Positions 15,556-23,517 of a stretch of DNA of 59,432 nucleotides are shown here, piece by piece (position 1 is the stretch's first letter; every line of letters begins with the position of its first letter). A program made the translations under genes and the position numbers. The notes under the pieces were generated by a model, which saw only the letters and a program-made list of their open reading frames with translations, did no database searches and had not been told where the DNA came from. The stretch comes from a virus, in the IMG/VR virus record IMGVR_UViG_3300010371_000005, positions 1-59,432 of that record; one strand, written 5' to 3'.

Positions 15556-16211
15556 GACTTCAACACCTCGATCGGGCCCAGCCCGGCGGCGGCCAGAGTC
15601 GCCGCCGCGTCCTCCACCCAACCGTCCAGGATCTGTGCGGGTTCCACGCCGCCCGGCGCCAGCGACCGGTGGCCACTCAGACGATCGGCCGCCTGTCCGG
15701 CCGGCCCGCGTAGCGTCTCCACCTCGCCGTCCAGGTTGAACATCCGGTACGAGCCGTCATCGGACTTCGGATCCTGGTTGCGGCGCCCGACCAGCATGAG
15801 GCGCATGTATCGCTGCTCGGCGGCCTCGTACTTGCGGCCCCGGGTCTGGCGGCAGCGACCGCCGCACGCTCGGCACGAGTCGCTGTTCTCCGGGTCGTTC
15901 GGGCCTGGGTGCCACGCCCATTTCTCCGGATCGACATGCCAGTCGCCGAGGTAGGCGGTCTCGATCTCGGCGACCTGCCCTCCTACCTCAATCTTGTCGC
16001 CGGCCATCAACTCTCGCCAGCGCCGCGGCTCCCACCCGACGGGGGCATCCCCGTGGGTCTCGGTCTCGAAGCGATCCTCCAATTCGGCCACCCACGCGGC
16101 CAGGGCGGTACCCCCCGGCCCGACCGGTCCCGCCGTACGCGCCCACGCCCGCGCCGCCTCGATCAGGTGCAGCACGACCGCACACCCGTCCACCGGCTGC
16201 AGCGCGCTCAT
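15552..16211 (-). CDS. Hypothetical early protein (219 aa)
   Basis: Begins MSALQPVDGCAVVLHLIE. It contains a Cys cluster (CRACGGRCRQTRGRK) in the middle and a helical C-terminus. No family recognised. The start overlaps the previous stop inside the same TGAGCGCGCT junction used by the paralogs around it. Confidence 0.65.
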   Translation of the reverse strand: MSALQPVDGCAVVLHLIEAARAWARTAGPVGPGGTALAAWVAELEDRFETETHGDAPVGWEPRRWRELMAGDKIEVGGQVAEIETAYLGDWHVDPEKWAWHPGPNDPENSDSCRACGGRCRQTRGRKYEAAEQRYMRLMLVGRRNQDPKSDDGSYRMFNLDGEVETLRGPAGQAADRLSGHRSLAPGGVEPAQILDGWVEDAAATLAAAGLGPIEVLKS

Positions 16212-16642
16212 CCCCACACCTCAGTCACGGGTCCGTAGGAATCCTGGATCAGCGCTCGGCTCCAGTCGATCCCATCCCCATCGAGCTGATAGGCGTCCGG
16301 GCCGAATCGGTCCCAGCGGCTACCGTCGCGGTCGATCAGAGCATCCGGCTCGGCGGGGCACTTCGGGGGACTCCCGAACACCCGCCTCAGGTCGGCCAGG
16401 TGATCCCTGCCGCACCAGCCGCAGCCGTTGTCCACCTGATTGCGCAGCAGCGACCGCCGGTCGTCACCGATCAGTTCGTTCGCGCAGTGCAGCAGGTCGG
16501 TGACCGCCTTGATCGGCCGCACGCCGTTCAGCATCGACACCACGAGGGCGGCATCGCCCGGCGCGAACATCACCCCGATGTGCTCCTCGCCCCGGTAGAC
16601 GTGCCGTGCCTGGTGGTGGCCGACTCGGTAGAGCCCGCTCAT
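16208..16642 (-). CDS. Paralog family member, copy 1 (144 aa)
   Basis: The N-terminal half is unlike the other copies (HHQARHVYRGEEHIGVMFAP; CGWCGRDH zinc-like pair). The C-terminal 60 residues match the family: AEPDALIDRDGSRWDRFG, then a Tyr/Trp-rich stretch and YGPVTEVWG. Probably a domain-swapped member of the 14.2-15.3 kb group. Confidence 0.65.
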   Translation of the reverse strand: MSGLYRVGHHQARHVYRGEEHIGVMFAPGDAALVVSMLNGVRPIKAVTDLLHCANELIGDDRRSLLRNQVDNGCGWCGRDHLADLRRVFGSPPKCPAEPDALIDRDGSRWDRFGPDAYQLDGDGIDWSRALIQDSYGPVTEVWG

Positions 16643-16920
16643 GCGACGTTCACCCGATCTTCCCCTCGTGCGTTGAGGATGGCGTGGGACTTGGCGGCGC
16701 GCAGGGTGGACATCGTGAAGCCGATACGTACCCCGAGCCGGAACAGGTCGTAAGTCAAGGCACGCGGGCCGGCCCCGCTACGGACGATCGCGTAGTCGCC
16801 GGAGACGACGCCATCGGCGGTGCGCCGCCACTTCTCCGGCAGGATCGCGGCCGGCACCGAGCGGAACAGGTGGCCGTCCACGCTGCGCCAGATTCGGGTG
16901 TCCATGTCGGCCGGCCTCAC
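16639..16920 (-). CDS. Hypothetical early protein (93 aa)
   Basis: Beta-rich N-terminus (DTRIWRSVDGHLFRSVP) followed by helices. GTG start overlapping the upstream stop. The opening resembles, loosely, the PDFLI...DG module of the neighbouring paralogs but lacks its end motif. Function unknown. Confidence 0.6.
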   Translation of the reverse strand: MRPADMDTRIWRSVDGHLFRSVPAAILPEKWRRTADGVVSGDYAIVRSGAGPRALTYDLFRLGVRIGFTMSTLRAAKSHAILNARGEDRVNVA

Positions 16921-17162
16921 GGCCTCACGTCCTTGACCAGCCGGTAGCCGGTGTGGGTCGGCTGGAACCGGCGCAACTTGATCGGGCGCGGGGCGTACTT
17001 CCCCCAGATCGCACCGCCACTGGAGTTCACCCGGGCCACGATCGCGACACCGTCAGCGAGCACGACCTCTTTGATCTTGAGGTACCGTCCGGCCGAGCGA
17101 ACGTCGCAGTCCTGCCACACCTGGCCGACCTTCACCCCGTGCGGGTTGATCTCGGCGGTCAT
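16917..17162 (-). CDS. Hypothetical early protein (81 aa)
   Basis: A compact basic, beta-rich protein with VGQVWQDCDVRSAGRYLKI and a Gly/Arg-rich end; the pattern is reminiscent of small SH3-like or DUF-type phage proteins. ATG at 17162 overlaps the upstream stop (ATGA). No family assigned. Confidence 0.6.
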   Translation of the reverse strand: MTAEINPHGVKVGQVWQDCDVRSAGRYLKIKEVVLADGVAIVARVNSSGGAIWGKYAPRPIKLRRFQPTHTGYRLVKDVRP

Positions 17163-17524
17163 CGAGTCTCGTCCAGGACGGGGATGCCGAGGGCGGTCCC
17201 GAGCTTCGTGAAGATCTCGGCGTGCTCCCGGAACGACCAGCCACACTGCTCGTAGCCCATCCGCCCGATCTGCTCGGTCACCCCGTCCGTCTTGCGAACG
17301 CCGATCTCCAGCTCACGGCGCCCGCCACCGGTGTCGCCCGACAGGATGATCCTCGGAGCCGAGACGCTACGTTCCCGCAGTGCCTCGATCTGCTCGACGA
17401 TCGCGCCGGTCTTGCACGTCCGGCCACGCTCGGTGCCGCACACGTTCGGGCTGCACCCGTACATGTGATCCAGCTCAGCGAGTCCTGCCAACTCACTCAT
17501 CAGTTCTTTCGTCTTGTCGGTCAT
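17159..17524 (-). CDS. First gene of the early minus-strand operon (121 aa)
   Basis: A soluble protein beginning MTDKTKELMSELAGLAELDH with a CSPNVCGTERGRTC cysteine cluster. No family recognised. The ATG follows a TACGGT box by 6 bases (leaderless), with the -35 inside the palindromic operator shared with the divergent ribbon-helix-helix gene. Confidence 0.65.
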   Translation of the reverse strand: MTDKTKELMSELAGLAELDHMYGCSPNVCGTERGRTCKTGAIVEQIEALRERSVSAPRIILSGDTGGGRRELEIGVRKTDGVTEQIGRMGYEQCGWSFREHAEIFTKLGTALGIPVLDETR

Positions 17525-17530
17525 GCCATG

Positions 17531-17578
17531 ACCGTACTCCCGGATCAGTTGTTATCGCAACTGATGATCCCGTAGGCT
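17531..17578. promoter_or_regulatory. Divergent leaderless promoters around a perfect operator (copy 3)
   Basis: Palindrome ATCAGTTG-TTATCG-CAACTGAT at 17544-17565. Rightward promoter: TTGTTA (17549-17554), 18 bases, TAGGCT (17573-17578), 6 bases, ATG 17585. Leftward: TTGCGA (17560-17555), 18 bases, TACGGT (17536-17531), 6 bases, ATG 17524. Both -35 boxes lie in the palindrome, so one bound dimer would control both early operons. Confidence 0.8.
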
Positions 17579-17584
17579 GCCCAC

Positions 17585-17884
17585 ATGGCGAACAAGGTGC
17601 AGACACAACTACTGGTCAACCCCATCACCCGGCAGCGTGCCGATGCCCTGGCGGTGGTGATGGGTGAGCCGCGGGCCGAGATCCTGCGTCGGGCGCTGGA
17701 AGGCGGAGGGCTTACCGCACTGGAAACGGAGCACATGACCCTGCTTAACGAGCTCGGGATGATCGGATCAGTCTTGATGCCGAAAGACTTTCACCGCGAC
17801 TTCGCCGAGCGTGCGGCCAGAGACGGATTCACCCTGGCCGATCTGCGTGTGATGGAGGCTTACCCGAACACTGAGCAGGGGTAG
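17585..17884 (+). CDS. Ribbon-helix-helix regulator (99 aa)
   Basis: Residues 4-38 fit the CopG/Arc ribbon-helix-helix pattern: a short beta strand (VQTQLLVNP), helix 1 (TRQRADALAVVMG), and helix 2 starting EPRAEILRRALEGG. The rest is a helical tail, possibly for oligomerisation. It is leaderless, sits on the divergent operator, and is followed by a hairpin terminator. It is the best candidate for the protein that binds the CAGTTG-N6-CAACTG sites here and at 8.47, 15.36 and 20.51 kb. Confidence 0.7.
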   Translation: MANKVQTQLLVNPITRQRADALAVVMGEPRAEILRRALEGGGLTALETEHMTLLNELGMIGSVLMPKDFHRDFAERAARDGFTLADLRVMEAYPNTEQG

Positions 17885-17911
17885 GGTCAGCGGTCCGAGC
17901 CGGAAAAGAAA

Positions 17912-17942
17912 CGAGCCCCAGGGGGCGTGACCCCGGGGCTCG
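17912..17942 (+). terminator. Hairpin after the ribbon-helix-helix gene
   Basis: CGAGCCCC ... GGGGCTCG with an extra inner GGGG/CCCC pair. It lies between the regulator and the primase gene, so it may attenuate readthrough into replication genes. Confidence 0.65.
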
Positions 17943-17979
17943 AACCTGTCCCTTCACAAAGACACGCGGAGAATAACAC

Positions 17980-20250
17980 GTGACACCCGACAGCGATGTC
18001 CAGAAAGCCCTAGATGTTGCACGTGCCCTGATCAGAGCGGGTGTGCCAGTCTTCGCCGCCGAGCCCTGCACCGAAGGTTGCCCGCGCTCCACCGTGATCA
18101 ACAGTAAGACCCGCGAGCGCAAGCCCCACGACGGCGGTCCTGGCAAGTACCACCTCCCCAAGCACTGGGAGCAGACCATCCCATCGGAGAGCTGGCTGGA
18201 CACCTCGGTCAACCCGAACGGGTGGCGCCCCGGGTACGCCCTGGCGGCGGTCGGCGGGCACCGGGTGGACTTCCTGGATGGTGACCCGCGCAACGGCGGG
18301 GACATGTCGCTGAAGCAGCTTGAGGATGAAGGGATCTTCCCCGTCACGTTCGGCCAGCAGAAGACCCCCTCCGGCGGAGATCACTGGCTGCTCGCCCCGA
18401 CCGGGCTGCGCAAGGCGACCGGAGCGACCGGGGGATTCCTCGCCGGCCTCGATCTGCAGGCAGGCGCCGCGGACGGCCAAGGGAGAGGCTTCGTGTGGAT
18501 CGCACCGACCGTGCGCCGTAGCAAGGTGGACGGGGAGCTGCGGGCGTACGAGTGGGTCACCGAGCCGGACTTCGAAGCCCTCGATGCCGCGATCGCCGAG
18601 GACGACACCGGCATCGAGGGGATCGTCTCGCTGATCACCGCCAACCGGGCCAAGCGCGCCGAGCCGAAAGAGCGCCCGGCGCCTGCGGCCTACGACCCGA
18701 ACGATCCGTTCCTGACGCCGTCGCAGCTGTTCGGCGGAAGTGGGTTCGGGGACGAGAGGGCGTTCACTCTGGCTGAGGCACAGGACTTCGTCCGGCCGTC
18801 GCTGTCGGCGCTGGCGGCCTCTCAGGTCGGTGAGATCGAGGAGAGCGCAAACGTCGCCGCTGCCACCCTCTCGCACTTCGTTCCGGCGTTCTGGTCGGTG
18901 GACGAGGCGTTCGGCCTGCTGGAGTCGATGCTGGCGCACACGGCCTACGACCCGAACGGGCCGAGCGATTGGACGGCCGACAAGTTCCGCAGCGTGCTGG
19001 ACGGCTCTCGCCCACCCGCCGACCCGTGGACGGCGCAACGCCGTCCCGAACCTCCGACCGCCCCGGCTGTCACGGTGGAGGCCGAGCCCGGCGAAGAGCA
19101 GCTCAGCACGTACGAGAAGCTCAAGCGCAAGCTGATCAGCGCAAAGAAACTGAGCCTCTCGCCGGCACCGCAGTTCCTGATCCAGGGGCTGCTCAATCTG
19201 AACACCGAGTCCTGGTTGATCGGGGCTCCCGGATCGCTCAAGAGCTTCATCGCGCTGGACATGGCCGGTCAGGTCGCCCGCGGCCAGCAGTGGCAGGGTC
19301 GCCGCACCAAGCAGCGGGACGTGCTCTACCTGGCCGCCGAGGGGCAATCCGGCATGGTGTTGCGCACCAGAGCGTGGATCGCGGACCGCGGTGACGACAT
19401 GGAGGGCGTGACTTTTCTGCCGTACCCCGTGCAGGTCAAGAGCAACGACGGCCAATGGGAAGCCCTCGTGCGTATCGCCACCGAGCTCCAGCCGGGATTC
19501 ATCGTGATCGACACGCAGGCTCGCGTCACGGTCGGGCTGGAAGAGAATTCCGCCGATCAGATGGGAATCCTGATCGCCGCCGTGGGCAGGCTCAAGCGCG
19601 CCACGGGCGCCTGCATCCTGGTGGTGCACCACACGGGCAGGGACGGCGGCAACGCGCGCGGCAGCAGCGCCCTGGACGGTGCGCAGGACACCGAGCTCAA
19701 GGTGGAACGCCCGAAGAACGCCGAGGGTCGCGCATCACTGCTAGTCACCCTGATCCAGGACAAGCAGAAAGACCTGTCCGAAGGTGACGGCAAGGGTATC
19801 GAGATGGCGATGAAAGTGGTGGATCTGGGTGTCGATCCGGAGACCGGCGACAGGCTGAGCAGCCTGGTGGTCGATCTGGATGACGGCGCCGTGGACCGCG
19901 CCATGCGCAAAGCGCAAGGCATCACCGAGACCGAGCAGGAGGCCAAGGTCGCGGCCGGCACCGCCACCGAGGAATGGACCAAGCACGTGCCGGGGATCTC
20001 TGAGAAAGCCAAGGTGCAGCGCTACATCCTGCAGGTGCTCGCCGATCACGCCCATGACGTCGGCCTCACTCAGGCCGAAGCCAAGGGCGCCGTGCTGGCT
20101 CGCTGGTATCCCGATGGCGCGCCGGACAAGGCGACATGGATCAACGGCTGGAAGAAAGTGATCAGTCTCGATCTCGCGTGCAACGTCATCGGCGAGAAAT
20201 GGGCTCTTGACCAGGCAGAACTTTCTGCACTGCGAGCGAACAATCCGTGA
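17980..20250 (+). CDS. Primase-polymerase fused to RepA-like AAA helicase (756 aa)
   Basis: The N-terminal ~200 residues fit a bifunctional primase-polymerase (AEP): FLDGDPRNGG with the paired acidic residues, TPSGGDHWLL with the downstream His, then a trailing beta core. The middle (about 390-600) is a RepA/DnaB-type ATPase: Walker A IGAPGSLKS, Walker B FIVIDTQARVT, then VVHHTGRDGGNARGSSALDG. It should open and prime the origin for a host polymerase. GTG start after GGAGAAT. The repeat-rich segment 20254-20500 directly follows it. Confidence 0.85.
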   Translation: MTPDSDVQKALDVARALIRAGVPVFAAEPCTEGCPRSTVINSKTRERKPHDGGPGKYHLPKHWEQTIPSESWLDTSVNPNGWRPGYALAAVGGHRVDFLDGDPRNGGDMSLKQLEDEGIFPVTFGQQKTPSGGDHWLLAPTGLRKATGATGGFLAGLDLQAGAADGQGRGFVWIAPTVRRSKVDGELRAYEWVTEPDFEALDAAIAEDDTGIEGIVSLITANRAKRAEPKERPAPAAYDPNDPFLTPSQLFGGSGFGDERAFTLAEAQDFVRPSLSALAASQVGEIEESANVAAATLSHFVPAFWSVDEAFGLLESMLAHTAYDPNGPSDWTADKFRSVLDGSRPPADPWTAQRRPEPPTAPAVTVEAEPGEEQLSTYEKLKRKLISAKKLSLSPAPQFLIQGLLNLNTESWLIGAPGSLKSFIALDMAGQVARGQQWQGRRTKQRDVLYLAAEGQSGMVLRTRAWIADRGDDMEGVTFLPYPVQVKSNDGQWEALVRIATELQPGFIVIDTQARVTVGLEENSADQMGILIAAVGRLKRATGACILVVHHTGRDGGNARGSSALDGAQDTELKVERPKNAEGRASLLVTLIQDKQKDLSEGDGKGIEMAMKVVDLGVDPETGDRLSSLVVDLDDGAVDRAMRKAQGITETEQEAKVAAGTATEEWTKHVPGISEKAKVQRYILQVLADHAHDVGLTQAEAKGAVLARWYPDGAPDKATWINGWKKVISLDLACNVIGEKWALDQAELSALRANNP

Positions 20251-20253
20251 CAA

Positions 20254-20500
20254 CTAGTCGCGTGTTTCAAGTTCCGCAAGTTTCCCCGGCCGGAAGTGGA
20301 GTTTCCTTGAAGTTCCCACATCGACATCCGTGATGTTCCCACTCGGCCAGGGGACGCGCTGACCTGGAGTTTCTTGAAGTTCCCTCGAAGTTTCGCCGGT
20401 AGTTCCAGGGGCTGCAGAACCAAGTTTCCGAGTTCCTCCCCCCCCCTTACGTAGTAGGGGGGGGAGGACGGAGGTTCTCGAAGTTTCGAAACTCGGAATC
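20254..20500. repeat. Iteron-like repeats with G/C hairpin, putative replication origin A
   Basis: At least six copies of GAAGTTYC/AAGTTCC-type words, such as TTGAAGTTCCC and CGAAGTTTCG, plus GACCTGGAGTTTC. They flank an 11-bp stem (CCTCCCCCCCC / GGGGGGGGAGG, 20435-20467) whose loop holds TACGTAGTA. The same words and loop recur at 56.5-57.3 kb. Position just after the primase-helicase gene suggests an origin. There is no convincing protein gene in this stretch. Confidence 0.55.
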
Positions 20501-20505
20501 TTCGC

Positions 20506-20535
20506 CAGTCCCGATCGCAACTGATGAGGTAGGGT
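20506..20535 (+). promoter_or_regulatory. Leaderless promoter with CAGTTG-type operator (copy 4)
   Basis: Operator-like CAGTCC-CGATCG-CAACTG (20506-20523). A TAGGGT -10 box (20530-20535) lies 6 bases before ATG 20542. No good -35 at 17-18 bases, so an activator may be needed. Confidence 0.55.
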
Positions 20536-20541
20536 GGGGAC

Positions 20542-20979
20542 ATGACCGACGTGATCGAGAAGTACGGGCTGACCCCCTCGATGGTCACCCTCCTGGCCGC
20601 CACCCGGCCGGGCCACCCCGTAGAGCGCGGACCCGACCGCCAGACCCTGATGCGCCGCGGCCTCGTGCACAGCCTGCAGGCCGGCCTGGCGGATGCCGGC
20701 AAGCTGACCGCGCTCGGCCGTGAGGTGCGCAGCGCGCTCCTGGTGGGTCCGGCCGCTACCGCCGAGATCAAGCGCCACCGGCTGACCGGCCAGATGGAGC
20801 GGGCGCTCCTGCTGGCCGATCCCGAGCAGGGCCACGTGCAGGCCGGCCCGACCCGCGCCGCCCTGATCCGGCGCGGGCTGGTCCACCGGCTCGGTACGGG
20901 GTTCCGCCACGGCGGCACCTTGACCGCTGAAGGTCAGTCGGTTCGCGCTCTCCTGTTCAGGCTGGGGCGGCGCTCATGA
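20542..20979 (+). CDS. Protein of two tandem winged-helix-like repeats (145 aa)
   Basis: Two similar halves of about 60 residues. The first has LMRRGLVHSLQAGLADAG then KLTALGREVRSALL; the second has LIRRGLVHRLGTGFRHGG then TLTAEGQSVRALL. Each resembles the recognition and wing portion of a small winged helix. An internal duplication making a pseudo-dimer is the simplest reading. Leaderless, operator-linked and upstream of RusA; possibly an early regulator or origin-binding protein. Confidence 0.7.
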   Translation: MTDVIEKYGLTPSMVTLLAATRPGHPVERGPDRQTLMRRGLVHSLQAGLADAGKLTALGREVRSALLVGPAATAEIKRHRLTGQMERALLLADPEQGHVQAGPTRAALIRRGLVHRLGTGFRHGGTLTAEGQSVRALLFRLGRRS

Positions 20980-21695
20980 CCGACTCGGGAGTGCTCGTGT
21001 CGGTGCGGGTGGGCGGCCGGCCGCGCACCAAGGGCAGCATGTTGCCGATCTGCACCCGGGACGCGAAGCACACGGTCTACCTGGATGAGGACATCACCGG
21101 CTCAAAGCTCTGGCGCAAGCGGGTCGCGCGGGCACTGCGGGAGGCTCAACTGGCCGAGCATGGGAAGTTCCTGCAGTACGACGGGCCGGTGGAGGTGCGG
21201 CTGGTGATGTTCTTCCCGCAGACGCAGGCGGTCGCCGGTGGCCCGATCCCCACGCACGCCACCGAGTGGCCGACCGACATCAAGATCGGGGACGCGGACA
21301 AGCTGGCGCGCAACATCCTGGACACGCTGAGCACGCCGAAGAAACGTTCCGAGATGGAGGGCTGCAGTGCCCTGATCCTGGATGACTCGCAGGTGGTCCT
21401 GCTGTCGGTGGCGAAGTTCTGGACGGCGGAGGGCTTCGAGCCGGGCGCCCAGATTCTCGTGCTCAAGGCCGACAACCCGCTCCTGCAGCGCACGGTGCAG
21501 ATGGGCCTGGCGCAGGGCGGCGCTCCCGCTCCGGCAGACCTGCCGGGAACGCCGTGCGGATGTCCCTACTTTCGGGACGGGAATTTTGACGAGCCGGAAT
21601 TCTGCGTCTGCGAACACAGATCCGACAAGCACGAGTTCGGCACCGGCGCCTGCGCGGCTGCCGCGCCGTATTCCCCGGAGGTGGACCGTGGGTGA
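20976..21695 (+). CDS. RusA-type Holliday junction resolvase (239 aa)
   Basis: N-terminal RPRTKGSMLP start and the RusA catalytic region KIGDADKLARNILDTLS ... LILDDSQVVLLSVAKFW, with the family's three spaced aspartates and downstream Lys. It would resolve branched recombination or packaging intermediates. The C-terminal ~70 residues carry an extra Cys-rich end (CGCPYFRDG...CVCEHRSDKHEF), perhaps a zinc-binding addition. Coupled to both neighbours (ATGA at 20976, overlap at 21688). Confidence 0.85.
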   Translation: MTDSGVLVSVRVGGRPRTKGSMLPICTRDAKHTVYLDEDITGSKLWRKRVARALREAQLAEHGKFLQYDGPVEVRLVMFFPQTQAVAGGPIPTHATEWPTDIKIGDADKLARNILDTLSTPKKRSEMEGCSALILDDSQVVLLSVAKFWTAEGFEPGAQILVLKADNPLLQRTVQMGLAQGGAPAPADLPGTPCGCPYFRDGNFDEPEFCVCEHRSDKHEFGTGACAAAAPYSPEVDRG

Positions 21696-22017
21696 GCCGC
21701 GCGAGATTCGCTGGTCCTGGCAGTCGAAGGACAACAATCTTCTGAACGGCTACATGGCCGTGGATGGCCGGGTGTCGATTGCGGAACTGATCGAGCACAT
21801 GCGGAAGGCGGCTCCCGGTGTTGCTCTAGCAGACATCCAGATCAACTGGGCCACGGTGGTGTGGTCCCGCGCGGCGACCGCTGAGGAACTGGAGCAGCGG
21901 CAGCAGGCACGTGAGCGCTCGGACGCCCGGCATGAGGCATGGGAGCGCGAGACCTGGGCTCGCCTGGCCGAGAAGTACGGCACCCAGGCGTCCGGGACTA
22001 CTGGTTCGCAGCCGTGA
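21688..22017 (+). CDS. Hypothetical protein (109 aa)
   Basis: GTG start at 21688 inside the end of the RusA gene. The N-terminus is mixed alpha/beta and the C-terminal third is an acidic/basic helix (AEELEQRQQARERSDARHEA). Part of the plus-strand early operon. Function unknown. Confidence 0.6.
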   Translation: MGEPREIRWSWQSKDNNLLNGYMAVDGRVSIAELIEHMRKAAPGVALADIQINWATVVWSRAATAEELEQRQQARERSDARHEAWERETWARLAEKYGTQASGTTGSQP

Positions 22018-22817
22018 CCGACCTGGACGTTGAGCCGGAGTTCCTGGCGCCCGGCGAGGACGATGACCGGCTCATCCCGATCGACCGGTCGCATCTGTCC
22101 CGAGGGACGTGCCAGTGCGGTGCGACCGCCCTCGTCGCACCGGGGCGCCGGCCGCGGTGCGGGAAGTGCCTGCGATCGGATGCGGCGAGCGCGGTCGCCC
22201 CGGCGCCGGTTTCCGGCCTGCCCCCACTCGGCCAGGGACACCCCCCGCGGAACACCTCTGGCCGAGTCTCGTTCCCCGCGCCGGAGATCTCCTCGCGAGA
22301 CGAATGGGATGGGGAGTCTGCCCCGTCCGCCCTCGCGAAGGTCGCTCAGCGGATCGCTGCGGCCGGATGGCGGGTCAAGGTACAGCGGAGTAGGGGCTGT
22401 CCTCCGAACGCCGCCACAGGGGCGCCTGGTGCCGTTCGCGATCTGTACGCGCTGATCGTGCAGAGCCCCGACGGGAAGGCTTCGGCATATGCGGTGCGGG
22501 ACGGTGCCACCTGGTCATCGGTGATGCTTTGGGGCGCAACGCTGCCGTGGTTCGCGATCGGTTCGATCAGCGACCTGACGGAATACGTCGCGGCAGGTGG
22601 GCAGATGCCGCCGGAGTGGTTCGATGCGATCCGCACGCGCATCGCCGGCGCCGGTGAGCGGGCGAAGGAGCTCGCCTCGTGCAATCGGGGCGTGCACGCG
22701 ATGAAGTACCGATCGCAGGCCAGCGACACGATGAGTTGTAGCCGGTGCGGGAACTCCTGGCTGGCCAAGGGCGAGCCCTGGCGCAAGGCGCGAGCGAAGA
22801 AGGATGCGGCGAACTGA
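22014..22817 (+). CDS. Hypothetical protein with zinc ribbons at both ends (267 aa)
   Basis: GTGA overlap with the upstream gene decides the start. N-terminal CQCGATALVAPGRRPRCGKC and C-terminal CSRCGNSW suggest metal sites; a mixed central domain is not recognised. May bind nucleic acid; operon position says early DNA metabolism. Confidence 0.6.
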   Translation: MTDLDVEPEFLAPGEDDDRLIPIDRSHLSRGTCQCGATALVAPGRRPRCGKCLRSDAASAVAPAPVSGLPPLGQGHPPRNTSGRVSFPAPEISSRDEWDGESAPSALAKVAQRIAAAGWRVKVQRSRGCPPNAATGAPGAVRDLYALIVQSPDGKASAYAVRDGATWSSVMLWGATLPWFAIGSISDLTEYVAAGGQMPPEWFDAIRTRIAGAGERAKELASCNRGVHAMKYRSQASDTMSCSRCGNSWLAKGEPWRKARAKKDAAN

Positions 22818-22822
22818 GAATC

Positions 22823-22851
22823 TTGCCACCTGTCAGCCATCACTGTAAGGT
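22823..22851 (+). promoter_or_regulatory. TAAGGT-family promoter, leaderless
   Basis: TTGCCA (22823-22828), 17 bases, TAAGGT (22846-22851), ATG 22859 seven bases on. The spacer keeps the family end CATCACTG. Confidence 0.65.
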
Positions 22852-22858
22852 TGGGAGC

Positions 22859-23161
22859 ATGAGTGAACAGACCGAGCTGGCGCCCGGAGATGTCGAGTTC
22901 GTCGGGTACTCCGGCGCGGCCGAGTATCTCGGGCTGAAGCCAGGAACCCTGTCCGCGTACATGGGTACCGGATATGGACCGAAGCACCGCGGACGCCGGG
23001 TGCGGGGACCCTACAACCAGTACGTTTTCTGGAAGTCCGACCTGGACGAATGGAAGGCCGGCAGGCCTGGCCAGGGCGCCCGTACGGACCGCATGCACGC
23101 CGGCTTCGGGGTAGAGTGCAACCCGTGTGGCGGTGTCTGCTCGGTCCAGATGCCCGCTTAG
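22859..23161 (+). CDS. Excisionase-like helix-turn-helix protein (100 aa)
   Basis: FVGYSGAAEYLGLKPGTLSA then a wing-like GPKHRGRRVRGPYNQYVFW and SDLDEW: the layout of MerR-type/AlpA small DNA-binding proteins (helix-turn-helix 17). No integrase is present, so it is more likely a transcription regulator than an excisionase. The Cys-rich tail (CNPCGGVC) is unusual. Leaderless and followed by a strong terminator. Confidence 0.7.
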   Translation: MSEQTELAPGDVEFVGYSGAAEYLGLKPGTLSAYMGTGYGPKHRGRRVRGPYNQYVFWKSDLDEWKAGRPGQGARTDRMHAGFGVECNPCGGVCSVQMPA

Positions 23162-23177
23162 ACGTTCTTCCGCGTCC

Positions 23178-23214
23178 CGAAACAGCCCCGGCTCCCAGCG
23201 CCGGGGCTGTTTCG
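23178..23214 (+). terminator. Intrinsic terminator
   Basis: Perfect 15-bp stem CGAAACAGCCCCGGC / GCCGGGGCTGTTTCG, 7-base loop, followed by TTTCTG. Confidence 0.85.
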
Positions 23215-23237
23215 TTTCTGGAATCACGGTCACCCTC

Positions 23238-23266
23238 TTGCAACTTGAATGGCATGCCTGTAAAGT
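23238..23266 (+). promoter_or_regulatory. TAAAGT-family promoter
   Basis: TTGCAA (23238-23243), 17-base spacer ending GGCATGCCTG, TAAAGT (23261-23266). It drives the three-gene unit at 23308-23971 and probably the tRNA-like gene. Confidence 0.7.
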
Positions 23267-23307
23267 AGTGACCAGACACCGACAAGCACGTCAAGCTGGG
23301 AGAATGC

Positions 23308-23517
23308 ATGAAGATCACGATCGAGGCCGCCGGAATGGCCGAGCAGCTGCACGAGTTCCAGCAGGCGTTGCGTGAGGGCGGCGTCAGCCTGCACCTGACC
23401 GATGCCGGCCGGGTCGCCGCCGACTTCACGGGTAACCCCGCGGCGCGCCGGTTCGGTACCCGCAACGCCGGGGGTGTCGAGCTGCAGCTCAGGTTGCACC
23501 GCACGGACGGTGCGTGA
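23308..23517 (+). CDS. Hypothetical protein (69 aa)
   Basis: MKITIEAAGMAEQLHEFQQA start; alpha/beta, no family recognised. GGGAG lies upstream of the ATG. First of three overlapping small genes. Confidence 0.6.
   Translation: MKITIEAAGMAEQLHEFQQALREGGVSLHLTDAGRVAADFTGNPAARRFGTRNAGGVELQLRLHRTDGA

Noticed and set aside
20254-20500. CRISPR array
   Set aside because: Repeats are short, unequal in spacing and partly inverted; no regular repeat-spacer pattern and no cas genes except a Cas4-like nuclease fold elsewhere.
20254-20918. Minus-strand frames over 20.25-20.9 kb
   Set aside because: They run through iterons and antisense of the two-repeat protein; no domain, no ribosome site.
22859-23161. 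True excisionase of an integration system
   Set aside because: HTH fold fits, but no integrase or attachment core was found, so only a regulator role is supported.
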